Numbered from the stretch's first letter, positions 20,766-29,804 are shown. The stretch is DNA of 64,000 bases from Robiginitomaculum sp. (GCA_002733905.1 NVXK01000005.1:126317-190316); one strand, 5' to 3'. Numbers and translations are program-made. Notes: generated from the letters alone by a model not told the origin.

Positions 20766-20805
20766 GGGCCAGACTTAACTCTGCAGTAACAGAACAGTCT
20801 AGCCC
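20766..20805. other. Stem-loop in the gap before the small HTH gene
   Basis: GGGCCAGACT (20766-20775) pairs with AGTCTAGCCC (20796-20805) apart from one mismatch, around a 20-base loop. It has no T run on either side after the stem. The 370-base gap (20565-20934) contains nothing else recognised. It may be a structured leader or small RNA. Confidence 0.5.
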
Positions 20806-20934
20806 ATGGTTCGGTAAGTAAACCCCGACTTACTATATTGGTTAGCCAGTGTGTACTCCATTTCTGAACTTATGGATTCTGACACATAGAAGCGACCATA
20901 TCAAGAGGGCACTTTAAATATACAGGAGCCAAGT

Positions 20935-21141
20935 ATGGCGAAATTAAACTATGGGCAGCCCTCACGCCAACTCACAATAGAGGACGCAGTACAAGTTTGG
21001 GTAATGTTGAGAAGGGGTTGGTTGCAATCACGGATCGCGGCGCATTTTGACGTTAATAGCGGACGAATTAGCGAAATAAAAACAGGCAGACGGTTTCCGG
21101 AAGCCTCCCAAATAGCATTACATTGCAAAAAAGCGGCATAG
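20935..21141 (+). CDS. Small helix-turn-helix protein
   Basis: 68 residues. Residues ~18-58 contain a helix-turn-helix: WVMLRRGWLQSRIAAHFDVN then GRISEIKTGRRFPEA. Similar short proteins occur on phages and plasmids and are thought to be DNA binding. AGGAG at 20924-20928 supports the ATG. A strong terminator follows. Confidence 0.8.
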   Translation: MAKLNYGQPSRQLTIEDAVQVWVMLRRGWLQSRIAAHFDVNSGRISEIKTGRRFPEASQIALHCKKAA

Positions 21142-21204
21142 GTTTGTAGCCTTGATCGGTTGGATGCGTTCACTTATTTGTACGTAGTAATGTAAGAAAA
21201 TGTT

Positions 21205-21235
21205 AGTGCCACGGGTTTCCCGTGGCACTGTTTTT
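21205..21235. terminator. Terminator between the small HTH gene and the XRE gene
   Basis: A perfect 11-bp stem, AGTGCCACGGG (21205-21215) and CCCGTGGCACT (21219-21229), three-base loop, then GTTTTT on the plus strand. It serves the plus-strand HTH gene and may also block read-through from the converging XRE gene. Confidence 0.92.
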
Positions 21236-21280
21236 GATAGTGTTCAACAATTTTAGGAATGTTTATTTTATTGTAGTTTA

Positions 21281-21625
21281 TTAGCTTAATTCTTCAATCG
21301 CCTTGAGTTGTGCCATAGCGAGTTCCAACTGGTTGTCTGACAACCCCCGCACCAGTACAGCAACTTCGGCCTCCCGTTTCAATCTGTTCGGGCTTGTACC
21401 GTCTTCAAATGATCCGGTGGGGAAGAAGTCCCGCATTGGGATATCCAGTGCAGCAGCTAATGCAATCAGGGTTTCCAGCGATGGAGCGCTCCGGGCCCTC
21501 TCAATATTGGAGATCGCCTCGGCGGTTCTCTCGATTTTAGTGGCGAGTGCCTCTTGGGTTAATCCTGCGCTCCGCCGGAAGTGCCGAACCTGCCCACCTA
21601 AATATGACTTAAATTGTGTATCCAT
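21281..21625 (-). CDS. XRE-family repressor
   Basis: 114 residues. The helix-turn-helix is at ~10-65: VRHFRRSAGLTQEALATKIE then ISNIERARSAPSLETLIALA. The family is the lambda-Cro/C1 type. It is divergent from the RNase H-like/HD gene. A perfect inverted repeat lies directly upstream of its start, so autorepression and control of the divergent gene are likely. Confidence 0.9.
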   Translation of the reverse strand: MDTQFKSYLGGQVRHFRRSAGLTQEALATKIERTAEAISNIERARSAPSLETLIALAAALDIPMRDFFPTGSFEDGTSPNRLKREAEVAVLVRGLSDNQLELAMAQLKAIEELS

Positions 21626-21627
21626 AC

Positions 21628-21645
21628 CTTGAAGTAAACTTCAAG
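21628..21645. promoter_or_regulatory. Operator-like perfect inverted repeat
   Basis: CTTGAAGT (21628-21635), AA, ACTTCAAG (21638-21645). It starts three bases before the XRE start codon on its strand. A candidate minus-10 box TATAAT for the opposite gene is at 21713-21718, and a lone ACTTCA half site at 21699-21704. Confidence 0.75.
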
Positions 21646-21748
21646 TGGGCATCCCATACACCGAGAATTATTCATAAAAACTTGCAATACACGACTATAC
21701 TTCATATTGGTGTATAATATTGCCCTATACCCAAAGGATACTTTGAAT

Positions 21749-23014
21749 ATGCCTGTAAGTTCTGACCAAATTGTAGTGGGTGTCATAGATGTTGGTGCAC
21801 CAAGGAATATTGGTTGGGCCGTACTACTGGGGAACCAGTTGAAGACCGGAAATGATTTGGACGAGTTCATAGAGTTCTTTGCAGAAATGGCTAAAGACCG
21901 CCCTGCCGCTCTTGGCTTTGAAGCCCCCATGTTTGTGCCCCTGCGAGATGAACTCCAAAATATCACCAAACAACGCGACGGTGAAAAGGGTCGCCCGTGG
22001 TCTGCTGGAGCCGGGGCAACGGTAACAACGATTGGGTTAGCTGTAATGGGCTATACACTCACAAAGCTCAAGGAACGTATTCCCGATAAACCCGCGACCC
22101 TCGACTGGCACACATGGCCGAAAGGTAACGAGATGCTATTGTTTGAGGCATTCGTGAGCGGCGTAAACCATGCTGGCCCGGGGGAGCATTGGCGCGATGC
22201 CCTGACTGCGGCGAAGGGTTTGGTTGATGCCTATCCAGACCTTGATGCCCACAATGCAGTAACAGGTGACAATGTGTTCTCATTAGTTGGTGCCACACTT
22301 GCTCGCACTGGATGGTCAACACCAAGCGTAGAATTGCTTGCACACCCATGCTTGGTTATCCGTCCAGAGGAAAGCGCAGAATTGTGCCCAGATAGGTTCA
22401 CATGTTTTAATGCGCCGACAACGGCAACCAAGAATACGAGCGAGGGTGATATGGGGTGGATACAAACAGCAAGCGGGAAGAAGTTCTCAATATTGGAGCC
22501 CGATGTAGACCAGATTGATATTGACGACATTGCTCATGCCCTCTCCATGCTCTGCCGCTTTAACGGTCATTGCACAAAGTTCTATTCTGTGGCCGAGCAT
22601 TCGGTGCATGTGTCGCGGGAAGTGGAGCCAGAACTAGCGCTGGTTGGATTACTGCATGATGCGGCAGAGGCTTATCTCGGAGATATTCCTACACCGCTTA
22701 AAAGGCTACTGCCCAACTTTAAGGAATTTGAAGATCGGATGGAGGAAGCCATCGGAACTAAATTTGGCATTGATGCTAACCTGTTCAAAGGCACCGAACT
22801 AAAGCGTGCAGACACCCAGTTGCTGGTAGATGAAAAAGAAGCTCTCATGGTCGATGCCCCGGAGCCATGGCCAGCCAATGCACCAGTTGCGGCTTCGATT
22901 TCGGAAAGGCGCACTCGTATGCGTTCCCCGAATGGTTTGTGTGTTGGGATTAGGCCAGAACTTGCCGCTCGACGTAGTGTCGATACGGGTATGTTGAGGT
23001 GTTTGCCTGCTTGA
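21749..23014 (+). CDS. Fused RNase H-fold-like and HD phosphohydrolase protein
   Basis: 421 residues. Residues 1-~225 (VGVIDVGAPRNIGWAVLLG, LGFEAPMFVPLRDE, GRPWSAGAGATVTTIGLAVM) look like an RNase H-fold domain of the DUF429 kind; this is inference. Residues ~232-385 are an HD nucleotidase-like domain (YfbR type), with WIQTASGKKFSI, CRFNGH, AEHSVHV, LLHDAAEAYLGDIPTPLK and a later Asp in KRADTQLL. Usually such HD proteins stand alone. The last ~40 residues are antisense to an excisionase-like gene and look unrelated to the family, so the end is probably rearranged. The ATG at 21749 follows AAAGGA. Confidence 0.8.
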   Translation: MPVSSDQIVVGVIDVGAPRNIGWAVLLGNQLKTGNDLDEFIEFFAEMAKDRPAALGFEAPMFVPLRDELQNITKQRDGEKGRPWSAGAGATVTTIGLAVMGYTLTKLKERIPDKPATLDWHTWPKGNEMLLFEAFVSGVNHAGPGEHWRDALTAAKGLVDAYPDLDAHNAVTGDNVFSLVGATLARTGWSTPSVELLAHPCLVIRPEESAELCPDRFTCFNAPTTATKNTSEGDMGWIQTASGKKFSILEPDVDQIDIDDIAHALSMLCRFNGHCTKFYSVAEHSVHVSREVEPELALVGLLHDAAEAYLGDIPTPLKRLLPNFKEFEDRMEEAIGTKFGIDANLFKGTELKRADTQLLVDEKEALMVDAPEPWPANAPVAASISERRTRMRSPNGLCVGIRPELAARRSVDTGMLRCLPA

Positions 23015-23064
23015 GGCAGTGTGTAGTATGGTTCGGATGAACCGGGGTATAATTGATGTTCCAT
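22672..23064 (-). CDS. Excisionase-like HTH protein with run-on 3' end
   Basis: 130 residues in the open frame, but only residues 1-~62 look real. YYTLPQAGKHLNIPVSTLRR, then GLIPTHKPFGERIRVRLSEI, is a MerR/HTH_17-type excisionase fold. After ~22885 the frame runs antisense through the HD domain and loses any protein character. AAGGAG at the correct distance supports the ATG at 23064. The two convergent genes therefore overlap by about 130 bases of true coding or have been joined by a deletion. Confidence 0.65.
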   Translation of the reverse strand: MEHQLYPGSSEPYYTLPQAGKHLNIPVSTLRRAASSGLIPTHKPFGERIRVRLSEIEAATGALAGHGSGASTMRASFSSTSNWVSARFSSVPLNRLASMPNLVPMASSIRSSNSLKLGSSLLSGVGISPR

Positions 23065-23065
23065 T

Positions 23066-23093
23066 ATGGCTCCTTTTGTTAAAATGGAGCCAT
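23066..23093 (-). promoter_or_regulatory. Hairpin that encloses the ribosome site of the excisionase-like gene
   Basis: ATGGCTCC (23066-23073) and GGAGCCAT (23086-23093) pair around 12 bases. On the minus strand the AAGGAG ribosome site falls in the second arm, only a few bases before the start codon. Folding would hide it. Confidence 0.55.
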
Positions 23094-23128
23094 CTAATAA
23101 TCACATGATTTGTACGAATGCGAAGGAC

Positions 23129-23593
23129 TTAGCTGCCCTTAGAAAAATTCCTCGACACGATTTTTGGGCTTATAGCTGTAGGGTTGTTGGGCACACCCGC
23201 CTTCTGCAAATTACTTAAAAGGCGTTTGAAGTTTTTGATTTCATCCATCCTGTCCCAATCATCTTGGGAGGTGATACGGGCCAATAAGATGTTTTTGGAT
23301 TTTTTGAAATCGCGGGTGAGTTTTTTAATCAAAGAACTTTCTTCAATATTTCGATCTTTTGGTGAGCCAACATATGCTCTTTTTGCTAAATGGTTGAGAA
23401 CTGGAGTTTCCATGCCCTCGACTTTCTCCGAATGGTAGAGCCACGCCATTCTCATAAGACTGTCATAATCATCGGATGTTTGTTTTGTGAGAGCGGTGCC
23501 CGTTAAAGCAGTAAGGGCAGCACGGAATCGTTTTTCGGTGTTGCCGCCTTTACCGTCAGAAGGGTGTGCAGAAATGATTGTTGTCACTCTCAT
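23129..23593 (-). CDS. Hypothetical protein, unknown
   Basis: 154 residues from the ATG at 23593 (an upstream start at 23644 lies inside the repeat block). Mostly helical and basic, with no recognised family, no membrane segment and a C-terminus rich in Lys, Asn and Ser. The first codons lie in the pre-tRNA repeat block, so the gene may be a truncated or fused remnant. Probable, but not certain, coding. Confidence 0.45.
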   Translation of the reverse strand: MRVTTIISAHPSDGKGGNTEKRFRAALTALTGTALTKQTSDDYDSLMRMAWLYHSEKVEGMETPVLNHLAKRAYVGSPKDRNIEESSLIKKLTRDFKKSKNILLARITSQDDWDRMDEIKNFKRLLSNLQKAGVPNNPTAISPKIVSRNFSKGS

Positions 23594-23746
23594 GTCACTG
23601 CAACTAAATTCAACGTTCTTTAGCGAAACTGCACCAAACTTCACCTATCATCCATCTTACCCCCTCTAACCGAAACCTTCATTCTCGTGCATTCTTGTTA
23701 GCTCATGTCCATTTAGCTGCAATGGCCTCACAAACAAATTTCTAAT
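23585..23746. repeat. Pre-tRNA block, copy 1 (no tRNA end attached)
   Basis: About 160 bp shared with 29640-29804 and 36038-36193. Common words include CTGCACCAAA, CTTCATT, CGTGCATTCTTGTT, CATTTAGCT and a terminal ACAAATTTCT. In the other two copies the tRNA-Ala 3' end follows at once; here a fragment of a LuxR-type gene follows instead. Confidence 0.85.
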
Positions 23747-23829
23747 AAGGCAAAGAGAGAGCGATAACGCTGTGGCTCAATAGCCATTGAGTACGCTAAA
23801 TCGATCATGCCTTCTTGACTGCTGATAAA
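23728..23829 (-). pseudogene. N-terminal fragment of a third LuxR/hydrolase-like regulator
   Basis: Read on the minus strand the frame gives GMIDLAYSMAIEPQRYRSLF. The intact neighbour begins with LITLAYSMAVEPQRWHVM. The match covers only the first ~25 codons and is then cut by the repeat block. It shows that this gene family expanded and was later broken by the element junction. Confidence 0.75.
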
Positions 23830-23927
23830 GGCTGTGGGCTAGTTGCCGATATTTAATGTCCTGTGAGGCGTGGATTTTTGCAGGGCTTTGGATACACCGA
23901 GGCGCAGACGCTCTCAAGAAAAACAAA

Positions 23928-25652
23928 TTATTTTTTTGTCACTTTTGCCCATTGTTCATCAAGAGCTTTGAACAGTATATCAGGATGTTGGAGGTGTAGC
24001 ATTGTGCCTGATTTGGGTATGATACGAAGTTCGATGTCATTGCGGTCTTCAATAAAATCGGCAAGTAGCTCTTTGCTAATATCAGGATCGTGCTCCGCAC
24101 ATAAAAAGAGAATAGGCGTTGGATATGGTGGATCAAGATAATCCCAAAGCTGGGCTTTGTGAATTAGATCCCAAGCAATACCTTGTGGCCCCTGCATTGT
24201 CGCCATAGCAAAGGCATTGCGCGTAAGGTTTCGTATTTCGGGGATTTTGATAGTTGCTAAATCATACGGCGAGTCTTCAAAAAGGCTGGCGACATGTTGT
24301 TCGTCGTAACCAGCTTCAACTTTGGCCATAGCAAATCGACAATACATAAAGAGCAGTTGTGGAGCCGTGCGGGCTAGAAAAAAAATCACCCGTTGTTGGG
24401 GCTTCATTTGCTTCATTTGTTTCGATGTGTGTAATGGAATGGTCGGTGAACAACTCGTGTGACACAGGAGGCGATTTGGTAGGCGCCGCCCTGCCGCATA
24501 TTGAAACGGCGTGCCCGTGTTTGAGCCCAGTGTTTGACAGGTTTGGATGCTAAGTTCGTCCATAAGCATTTCGATATCACGTGCAAAAGATTCGGCGCAG
24601 GTTTCGAGCGTTGCATAAGGATCAGAGTGTCCCCAAGCAGGCCGCCACGGTAAGACAAGCCGTAAATTATGAACATCTAGCAATTCACGCATTTTCGTAG
24701 TCACCCCATGGGCTGTGACAAGGTCTGAGAAATGAATGATAGGACGCCCCTTTTCTGGGCCGACAAGATCGTAGGCTAAACATGTGCCGTCTGGACGAAT
24801 AAGTTGGCGACGCTCCCGCCAAGGTTCAGGGTCGATGAAAATAGACGGGTCTTGAGGCGCGGAGAGTCCATTGAACCTTGCATACCCAGAATAAAGGCAG
24901 ACGAGTTCTGTTTTTGAATTTAATTCTAGCTTAGTTAAAAGGGCTTTTAACTGATTACGTACTGTGCCGATGCTGCGACCGCGCTGTTTGGCAAGTTGGG
25001 CTAAAGTCTGGCCCGAGACAATTGTCTTGGTGATGGCGAGTTCTGTATCTGTAAGGTTTAGAGAGGATTTGAACTGCTGTGCGGTGCTTGGGTGCCAACT
25101 TTGGCTGATTGTAGTGAGACGTCCAATCGTCTCATTGTTCACAGAACGGGTTACAGAAAGTGCCAATGTAAGATTGTGGCCATTTACATCACGAACATTG
25201 AAGGCTTGAACGAAACTATCTACCTTGAGCCGCTCAATTTTACGGAGGGTGCGGAGAAGTATATCAAATTCACCATGCTCAAAAGGATCCTTGGGCACAT
25301 TTGTACCAATAGAGAAACCCAGTTTTTGTACAGCAGAGATATTGCAATGTTGAATATTGCCTTTTTGCGTGAGAAGGGCGGCAGGCTCCAATTCAGAATC
25401 AATAAAACGAGGAGAACTGGTCCCGTGATTGTATTTTTGACCTTGGCGTTCCATTAAATCCATTGCATGAATCAAATGCTCAACTAGGGGGGTGTCTTCT
25501 GGAACTGTGGGGATATTTGTATCTTCAGCATTGTCGACGAAACCCAACAACCACTGGTCCATCAAACCTGTCATCACATGCCAGCGTTGAGGCTCTACGG
25601 CCATGGAATAAGCAAGCGTGATGAGTTGGTTCTCTATTTTTTGATTGTTCAT
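23928..25652 (-). CDS. PAS / LuxR-HTH / alpha/beta-hydrolase-like regulator, copy A
   Basis: 574 residues. The N-terminal motif LAYSMAVEPQRW is followed by a PAS-like region (~85-190), a LuxR-type HTH at ~200-262 (LTDTELAITKTIVSGQTLAQ, then SIGTVRNQLKALLTKL), and an alpha/beta-hydrolase-like domain at ~293-574. The nucleophile elbow reads GSNTG, with Asn where Ser is expected; acid (EHDPD) and His (LHLQHPD) positions remain. It is probably not catalytic and may sense a small ligand. It is divergent from the autotransporter gene; the gap holds a 12-bp palindrome AATCAATTGATT at 25783-25794. A paralogue is at 33748-35487. Confidence 0.85.
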   Translation of the reverse strand: MNNQKIENQLITLAYSMAVEPQRWHVMTGLMDQWLLGFVDNAEDTNIPTVPEDTPLVEHLIHAMDLMERQGQKYNHGTSSPRFIDSELEPAALLTQKGNIQHCNISAVQKLGFSIGTNVPKDPFEHGEFDILLRTLRKIERLKVDSFVQAFNVRDVNGHNLTLALSVTRSVNNETIGRLTTISQSWHPSTAQQFKSSLNLTDTELAITKTIVSGQTLAQLAKQRGRSIGTVRNQLKALLTKLELNSKTELVCLYSGYARFNGLSAPQDPSIFIDPEPWRERRQLIRPDGTCLAYDLVGPEKGRPIIHFSDLVTAHGVTTKMRELLDVHNLRLVLPWRPAWGHSDPYATLETCAESFARDIEMLMDELSIQTCQTLGSNTGTPFQYAAGRRLPNRLLCHTSCSPTIPLHTSKQMKQMKPQQRVIFFLARTAPQLLFMYCRFAMAKVEAGYDEQHVASLFEDSPYDLATIKIPEIRNLTRNAFAMATMQGPQGIAWDLIHKAQLWDYLDPPYPTPILFLCAEHDPDISKELLADFIEDRNDIELRIIPKSGTMLHLQHPDILFKALDEQWAKVTKK

Positions 25653-25782
25653 TATGTCCCCAAGTCAGGATTAACTATGGTGTAAGAAAGAATAGAAATC
25701 AATAAGGTGTCTTCATATTATTAACCCTATATTGGCGTGTTCCATAATTAAATCAATTATTATTCAATAAAAAATGATTATA

Positions 25783-25794
25783 AATCAATTGATT
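25783..25794. promoter_or_regulatory. Short palindrome in the divergent promoter of copy A and the autotransporter
   Basis: AATCAATTGATT is a perfect 12-bp palindrome. A related half, AAATCAATTATTATT, lies at 25749-25763. The region between 25653 and 25890 is AT-rich and holds both promoters. Operator role is inference. Confidence 0.4.
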
Positions 25795-25890
25795 AGGTGC
25801 CCTATATTTTAATATATACCATATGGGCTATTCACACACCCCATTTTTGCAACGAGATATGCCCTTCTATTTTTAATCGGAGGGCTATCC

Positions 25891-28800
25891 ATGAAATTTT
25901 TACAAAAAAGACTACGAACCAATAAGGGCGGGGCGATATTAACGGCGCTGCTATCCACAACAATGATTACGAGCACGGCGCATGCGGTTAATATATTTAA
26001 CGCAAGCAGTACGAACATCACGAATACCGCAGGTGTCTGTAAGCTTGATTTCAAAGCGCAAATATTTAACGCAGACAATGATGGATTGGGCACTAACGAT
26101 AAATACAAACTGTATGTAGGGTCTTCAAGCGGAGGGGTTGTTGTCATACAAACGCGCGAAATTACGACTGCGCAGAGTGGCAACATTATCAACGACACTC
26201 TATCCATTACATCCGCACAGGCTGCGCTCTTTCAACAAGGTTCATCCGTAATAGTATCATACCGGGATGGTGGCTCTAGCCAAAGTTCGCAAATTAGAGG
26301 GCGAGCGCAATATCAAAGTGCAGCGCTCAGAACTGCTGGCGGTGTCTGCTTAGAATTGGCTGATACACTAGATGGTGTAGGCGTGAATGCGGCACCTGTT
26401 GCAAATGCTGGTGTCGATCAGACCCTCCTTGCTGATTTCTCTGGCAATGGTACGGCACAAACGGTGACGTTGAGCGGTTTGCGCTCATCTGATCCAGATG
26501 GCGACACTTTGACATATGCGTGGACACAAATCAGTGGCCCTACAACGAGTGTTTTTTCGTCACAAATTGCAACTTCTCAGACTTCGGGTGGAACATCTAC
26601 TAAAACCTTTAATGATATTACGGCGATTACCTACACCCAACCTGCAAGCGCAGGTACAGTGGTGTATCGTTTGACGGTTACAGATCCATCCAATGAAACA
26701 CATACGGATGATGTTTCTGTTACGTGGAATGCCAATGCGGTGCCAACAACCACAGCGCCTGCGACACAAAGTCCAACAGGGCCAGTCTTGGCGGGTTCAA
26801 CAATAACATTGTCATCAGGCACATCTACAGATCCTGATGGTGGCTCTGTTACGTATACTTGGGTGCAAACGGGTGGCCCGACAGTTACTCTGGACAACCC
26901 GAATGCTGCAAACCCAAGCTTTACGGTTCCGGCTACGGGCGGCACGGTGATATTTACGCTCACAGTCAGCGATGGTGTGAGTACGACAACAAAAACTGTG
27001 ACTTCGGTGATTGCTATTGACCAAACACCTGTTGCCAATGCGGGGGTCGACCAGACTTTGACTGATGTTGCGCGCGGTACTGTGGTAACTTTGGATGGTA
27101 CAGCCTCGATCGACCCTGATGGCGGGGCATTGACATATGCTTGGACGCAGGTTTCTGGCCCAGCGGTTACATTGTCGAGTGCGACAGCGGCACAGCCAAC
27201 ATTTACTTACCCTGCATCAGGTGAAGACGGTGGCGGAAAAGTAATAGTTGTGGCCCAAGAGGGCTCTCTTAAAGGACAACCAGCCAGCACGCTTGTGTTT
27301 GAATTGATTGTCTCAGACGGTTCTTCAAGTTCAGCAGGGGATCAGGTATCGATTACAATCAATACCAATGATGCACCGACTGCGGATGCGGGTGTCGATC
27401 AAACCCTTTATGGGCTTGATGATGGTACGGTGATCAATCTCGATGGTACGGGCTCTTCAGACCCAGACGGCGACACGCTTACGTATACTTGGACACAAAC
27501 CAGCGGCCCAACGGTGACCTTAACAAGTCCCACGACAGCAACGCCTAGCTTTACGCACGGCACTGCTGGCGGTGGCATTCCGCAAAAAGATATTAACAGT
27601 AACGTTGTTGTCGTTGGCCCTGCACCAGTGAGCAATGATGTGAATTATGCATTTAGCCTTGTTGTATCGGACGGGTCTTCTTCATCTGCTGCGGATACAG
27701 TGGGCGTTGATGTGCTCGATAATCGTGTGCCAACATCAGATGCGGGTAGCGACCAAGCCAATATTAATGCTGGCGAGACGGTTACTTTGGACGGTACAGG
27801 ATCTGCGGATGCAGACGGTGATACACTCACATATACATGGCGTCAGGTCTCTGGCCCGACGGCCACATTATCTTCGACAAGTACGGCACAGCCTACATTT
27901 ACGGCGCCCGATATATCAGCGGCGTCTACACTTGTGTATGAGTTGATTGTCAGTGACGGCAAAATCTCCTCTGCTGCGGATACGGTGAGTATTGGTGTGC
28001 AGCCAACAGGTTCGATCACGATTATCCAATCTGTACAAGGGAGCGACAATAGCTTTGCCTATAGCTCATCCCTTAGTGCCCTAAACGCATCTATTCAGAC
28101 CAGTAATGGCACAGGCCAATTACTGGCGGATGATGTGAATACTGGTACATATACGGTCACAGCCGCAGATATGAAATCGCAAGGCTATGCGCTGACGGCT
28201 CTCAGCTGTAATGATGGTGATGGCAGTGTTGATTTAAGCGCAGGCCAGGCTACGATTGCTCTCGCGCCCGGTGAAAATGTAACCTGTACTTTTACGTCCG
28301 TGAACTCTCGTGAGGCAGCAAGTAAGGCTATTCGAGAATTTGTAACCACACGGAATACTCTCATTCTTTCACATCAACCGTCACGTGGACGTCGGATTGA
28401 TCGTTTGAAAGGCCAGAGCGCCCTCGGTTCGGTTTCGGCTGGAGGATTCGCCCTCCCAGGCTCTAAACGTCTGCCAGTCCAAGTCGCGATGAATGGTGGG
28501 GATGCCTCGTTCGCGACCAGTTTGAGTAGCGCTCGCGCTGTCGCTGGGTCGCGCAACGCAGGCAAATCTTCCATTGATGTGTGGGGCGAGGCATATTTGT
28601 CGAATTTTGACGCAGCGGGTCGTGATGGACATTTTTCTATCATGTATGGCGGTGTAGATTATCTGGTTTCCGATAAAGTTCTTGTGGGTGGTCTTGTGCA
28701 GCTTGATAAGTTCAAGCAAAGCGGAATAAATGGTGTAGACGGCATTGGTGCCGGTGATGGTGCCGGCTTTATGGTGGGGCCATATGTGACAACACGGTTG

Positions 28801-29325
28801 TCGGATAACATTTATGTGGATGCACGTGCCGCTTGGGGGTCTTCTAAAAATACGATTTCTCCGCTCGGGACATTTACAGATGAGTTTGACACGAAACGGG
28901 CTTTGTACTCTGGTTCGGTTACGGGCGAAGTTAAAGTTGGCAAAAAATCTAGTTTGCAGCCTGCATTGACGGTCCGTCATATCTCCGAGACACAAAAAGC
29001 CTACACGGATAAGCTGGGCGTTGTTGTTCCAGAGCAAGATATATCTCAAGGTGAGGTTAGTTTTGCTCCACGATTTGTGACAAATATCGCAATGAAAAAT
29101 GGCTGGCAGATGCGGCCACATGCAACAGTTGAAGGTATTTATGCCTTTGGTGACCATGTGAAGTCGGTTCCAGGTTCAGAAACACGGGCGCGCGTAGAAG
29201 GCGGTGTTGATTGGCAATCAAATGGTGGCGTCACCGCCGGAATCGCAGTGTTTGCGGATGGTCTGGGTGCAAAGGCCTACAAGTCCCAAAGCATCCGTTT
29301 TACATTGTCCTATACAATGAAGTAA
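25891..29325 (+). CDS. Autotransporter with PKD/REJ-like repeats
   Basis: 1144 residues. An extended signal peptide (1-32) ends in TSTAHA. Five PKD/cadherin-like repeats of ~95-115 residues occupy ~167-705, each with a DPDGDTLTYTWTQ-like core. A prealbumin-like segment follows (~708-805, two cysteines). The C-terminal ~285 residues, from SIDVWGEAYLS to FTLSYTMK, form an autotransporter beta-barrel. The passenger would be displayed on the surface and may bind sugar or protein. It is divergent from regulator copy A. The repeats are also recombination-prone. Promoter and terminator (29348-29376) are its own. Confidence 0.9.
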   Translation: MKFLQKRLRTNKGGAILTALLSTTMITSTAHAVNIFNASSTNITNTAGVCKLDFKAQIFNADNDGLGTNDKYKLYVGSSSGGVVVIQTREITTAQSGNIINDTLSITSAQAALFQQGSSVIVSYRDGGSSQSSQIRGRAQYQSAALRTAGGVCLELADTLDGVGVNAAPVANAGVDQTLLADFSGNGTAQTVTLSGLRSSDPDGDTLTYAWTQISGPTTSVFSSQIATSQTSGGTSTKTFNDITAITYTQPASAGTVVYRLTVTDPSNETHTDDVSVTWNANAVPTTTAPATQSPTGPVLAGSTITLSSGTSTDPDGGSVTYTWVQTGGPTVTLDNPNAANPSFTVPATGGTVIFTLTVSDGVSTTTKTVTSVIAIDQTPVANAGVDQTLTDVARGTVVTLDGTASIDPDGGALTYAWTQVSGPAVTLSSATAAQPTFTYPASGEDGGGKVIVVAQEGSLKGQPASTLVFELIVSDGSSSSAGDQVSITINTNDAPTADAGVDQTLYGLDDGTVINLDGTGSSDPDGDTLTYTWTQTSGPTVTLTSPTTATPSFTHGTAGGGIPQKDINSNVVVVGPAPVSNDVNYAFSLVVSDGSSSSAADTVGVDVLDNRVPTSDAGSDQANINAGETVTLDGTGSADADGDTLTYTWRQVSGPTATLSSTSTAQPTFTAPDISAASTLVYELIVSDGKISSAADTVSIGVQPTGSITIIQSVQGSDNSFAYSSSLSALNASIQTSNGTGQLLADDVNTGTYTVTAADMKSQGYALTALSCNDGDGSVDLSAGQATIALAPGENVTCTFTSVNSREAASKAIREFVTTRNTLILSHQPSRGRRIDRLKGQSALGSVSAGGFALPGSKRLPVQVAMNGGDASFATSLSSARAVAGSRNAGKSSIDVWGEAYLSNFDAAGRDGHFSIMYGGVDYLVSDKVLVGGLVQLDKFKQSGINGVDGIGAGDGAGFMVGPYVTTRLSDNIYVDARAAWGSSKNTISPLGTFTDEFDTKRALYSGSVTGEVKVGKKSSLQPALTVRHISETQKAYTDKLGVVVPEQDISQGEVSFAPRFVTNIAMKNGWQMRPHATVEGIYAFGDHVKSVPGSETRARVEGGVDWQSNGGVTAGIAVFADGLGAKAYKSQSIRFTLSYTMK

Positions 29326-29347
29326 CACCTTAAATTAAATAATTGTT

Positions 29348-29376
29348 AAGCCGCCCAATTTGCATTGGGCGGCTTT
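29348..29376 (+). terminator. Rho-independent terminator of the autotransporter gene
   Basis: A perfect 12-bp stem, AAGCCGCCCAAT (29348-29359) and ATTGGGCGGCTT (29364-29375), with a four-base loop. The T run is short (TTT). Confidence 0.85.
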
Positions 29377-29639
29377 CGGTTCAACCAAGCCTATGAAGTT
29401 GAAACCTGTTTGTAACGGGCGGGGCGTGTATAGCATCTTCAGACCGCCGAAACCTATCACCGATATGATCGAGAACGGTTTGTTATAATACTAGAGAAAC
29501 TTTCGGCACCCTTACCCCGTTCACTTTTGCGGTTAATGCGGCGCTGCCTTTTTTTGCATGTGCAACATCGGTTCTGTGCGGTGGGCTCGGACACAAAACC
29601 TGCGGGGGATATTTAATGCCTGTTGTCGTGAAGTTTATT

Positions 29640-29804
29640 TGTCACCCTTCTGTCACTGTGTCTAAATTCTACCTTCTTCAATGTAACTGCACCAAAAGTC
29701 ATGTTTCGTCTATTTAGCCTTTCCAAACCCTTACCTTCATTTTCGTGCAATCATATCTATTCAAGTCTATTTAGCTTCAATGGCCTGACAAACCAATTTC
29801 TGCT
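29640..29804. repeat. Pre-tRNA block, copy 2
   Basis: See the copy at 23585-23746. Here it runs straight into a tRNA-Ala 3' end. The gap 29377-29639 before it holds no gene I recognise. Confidence 0.88.
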
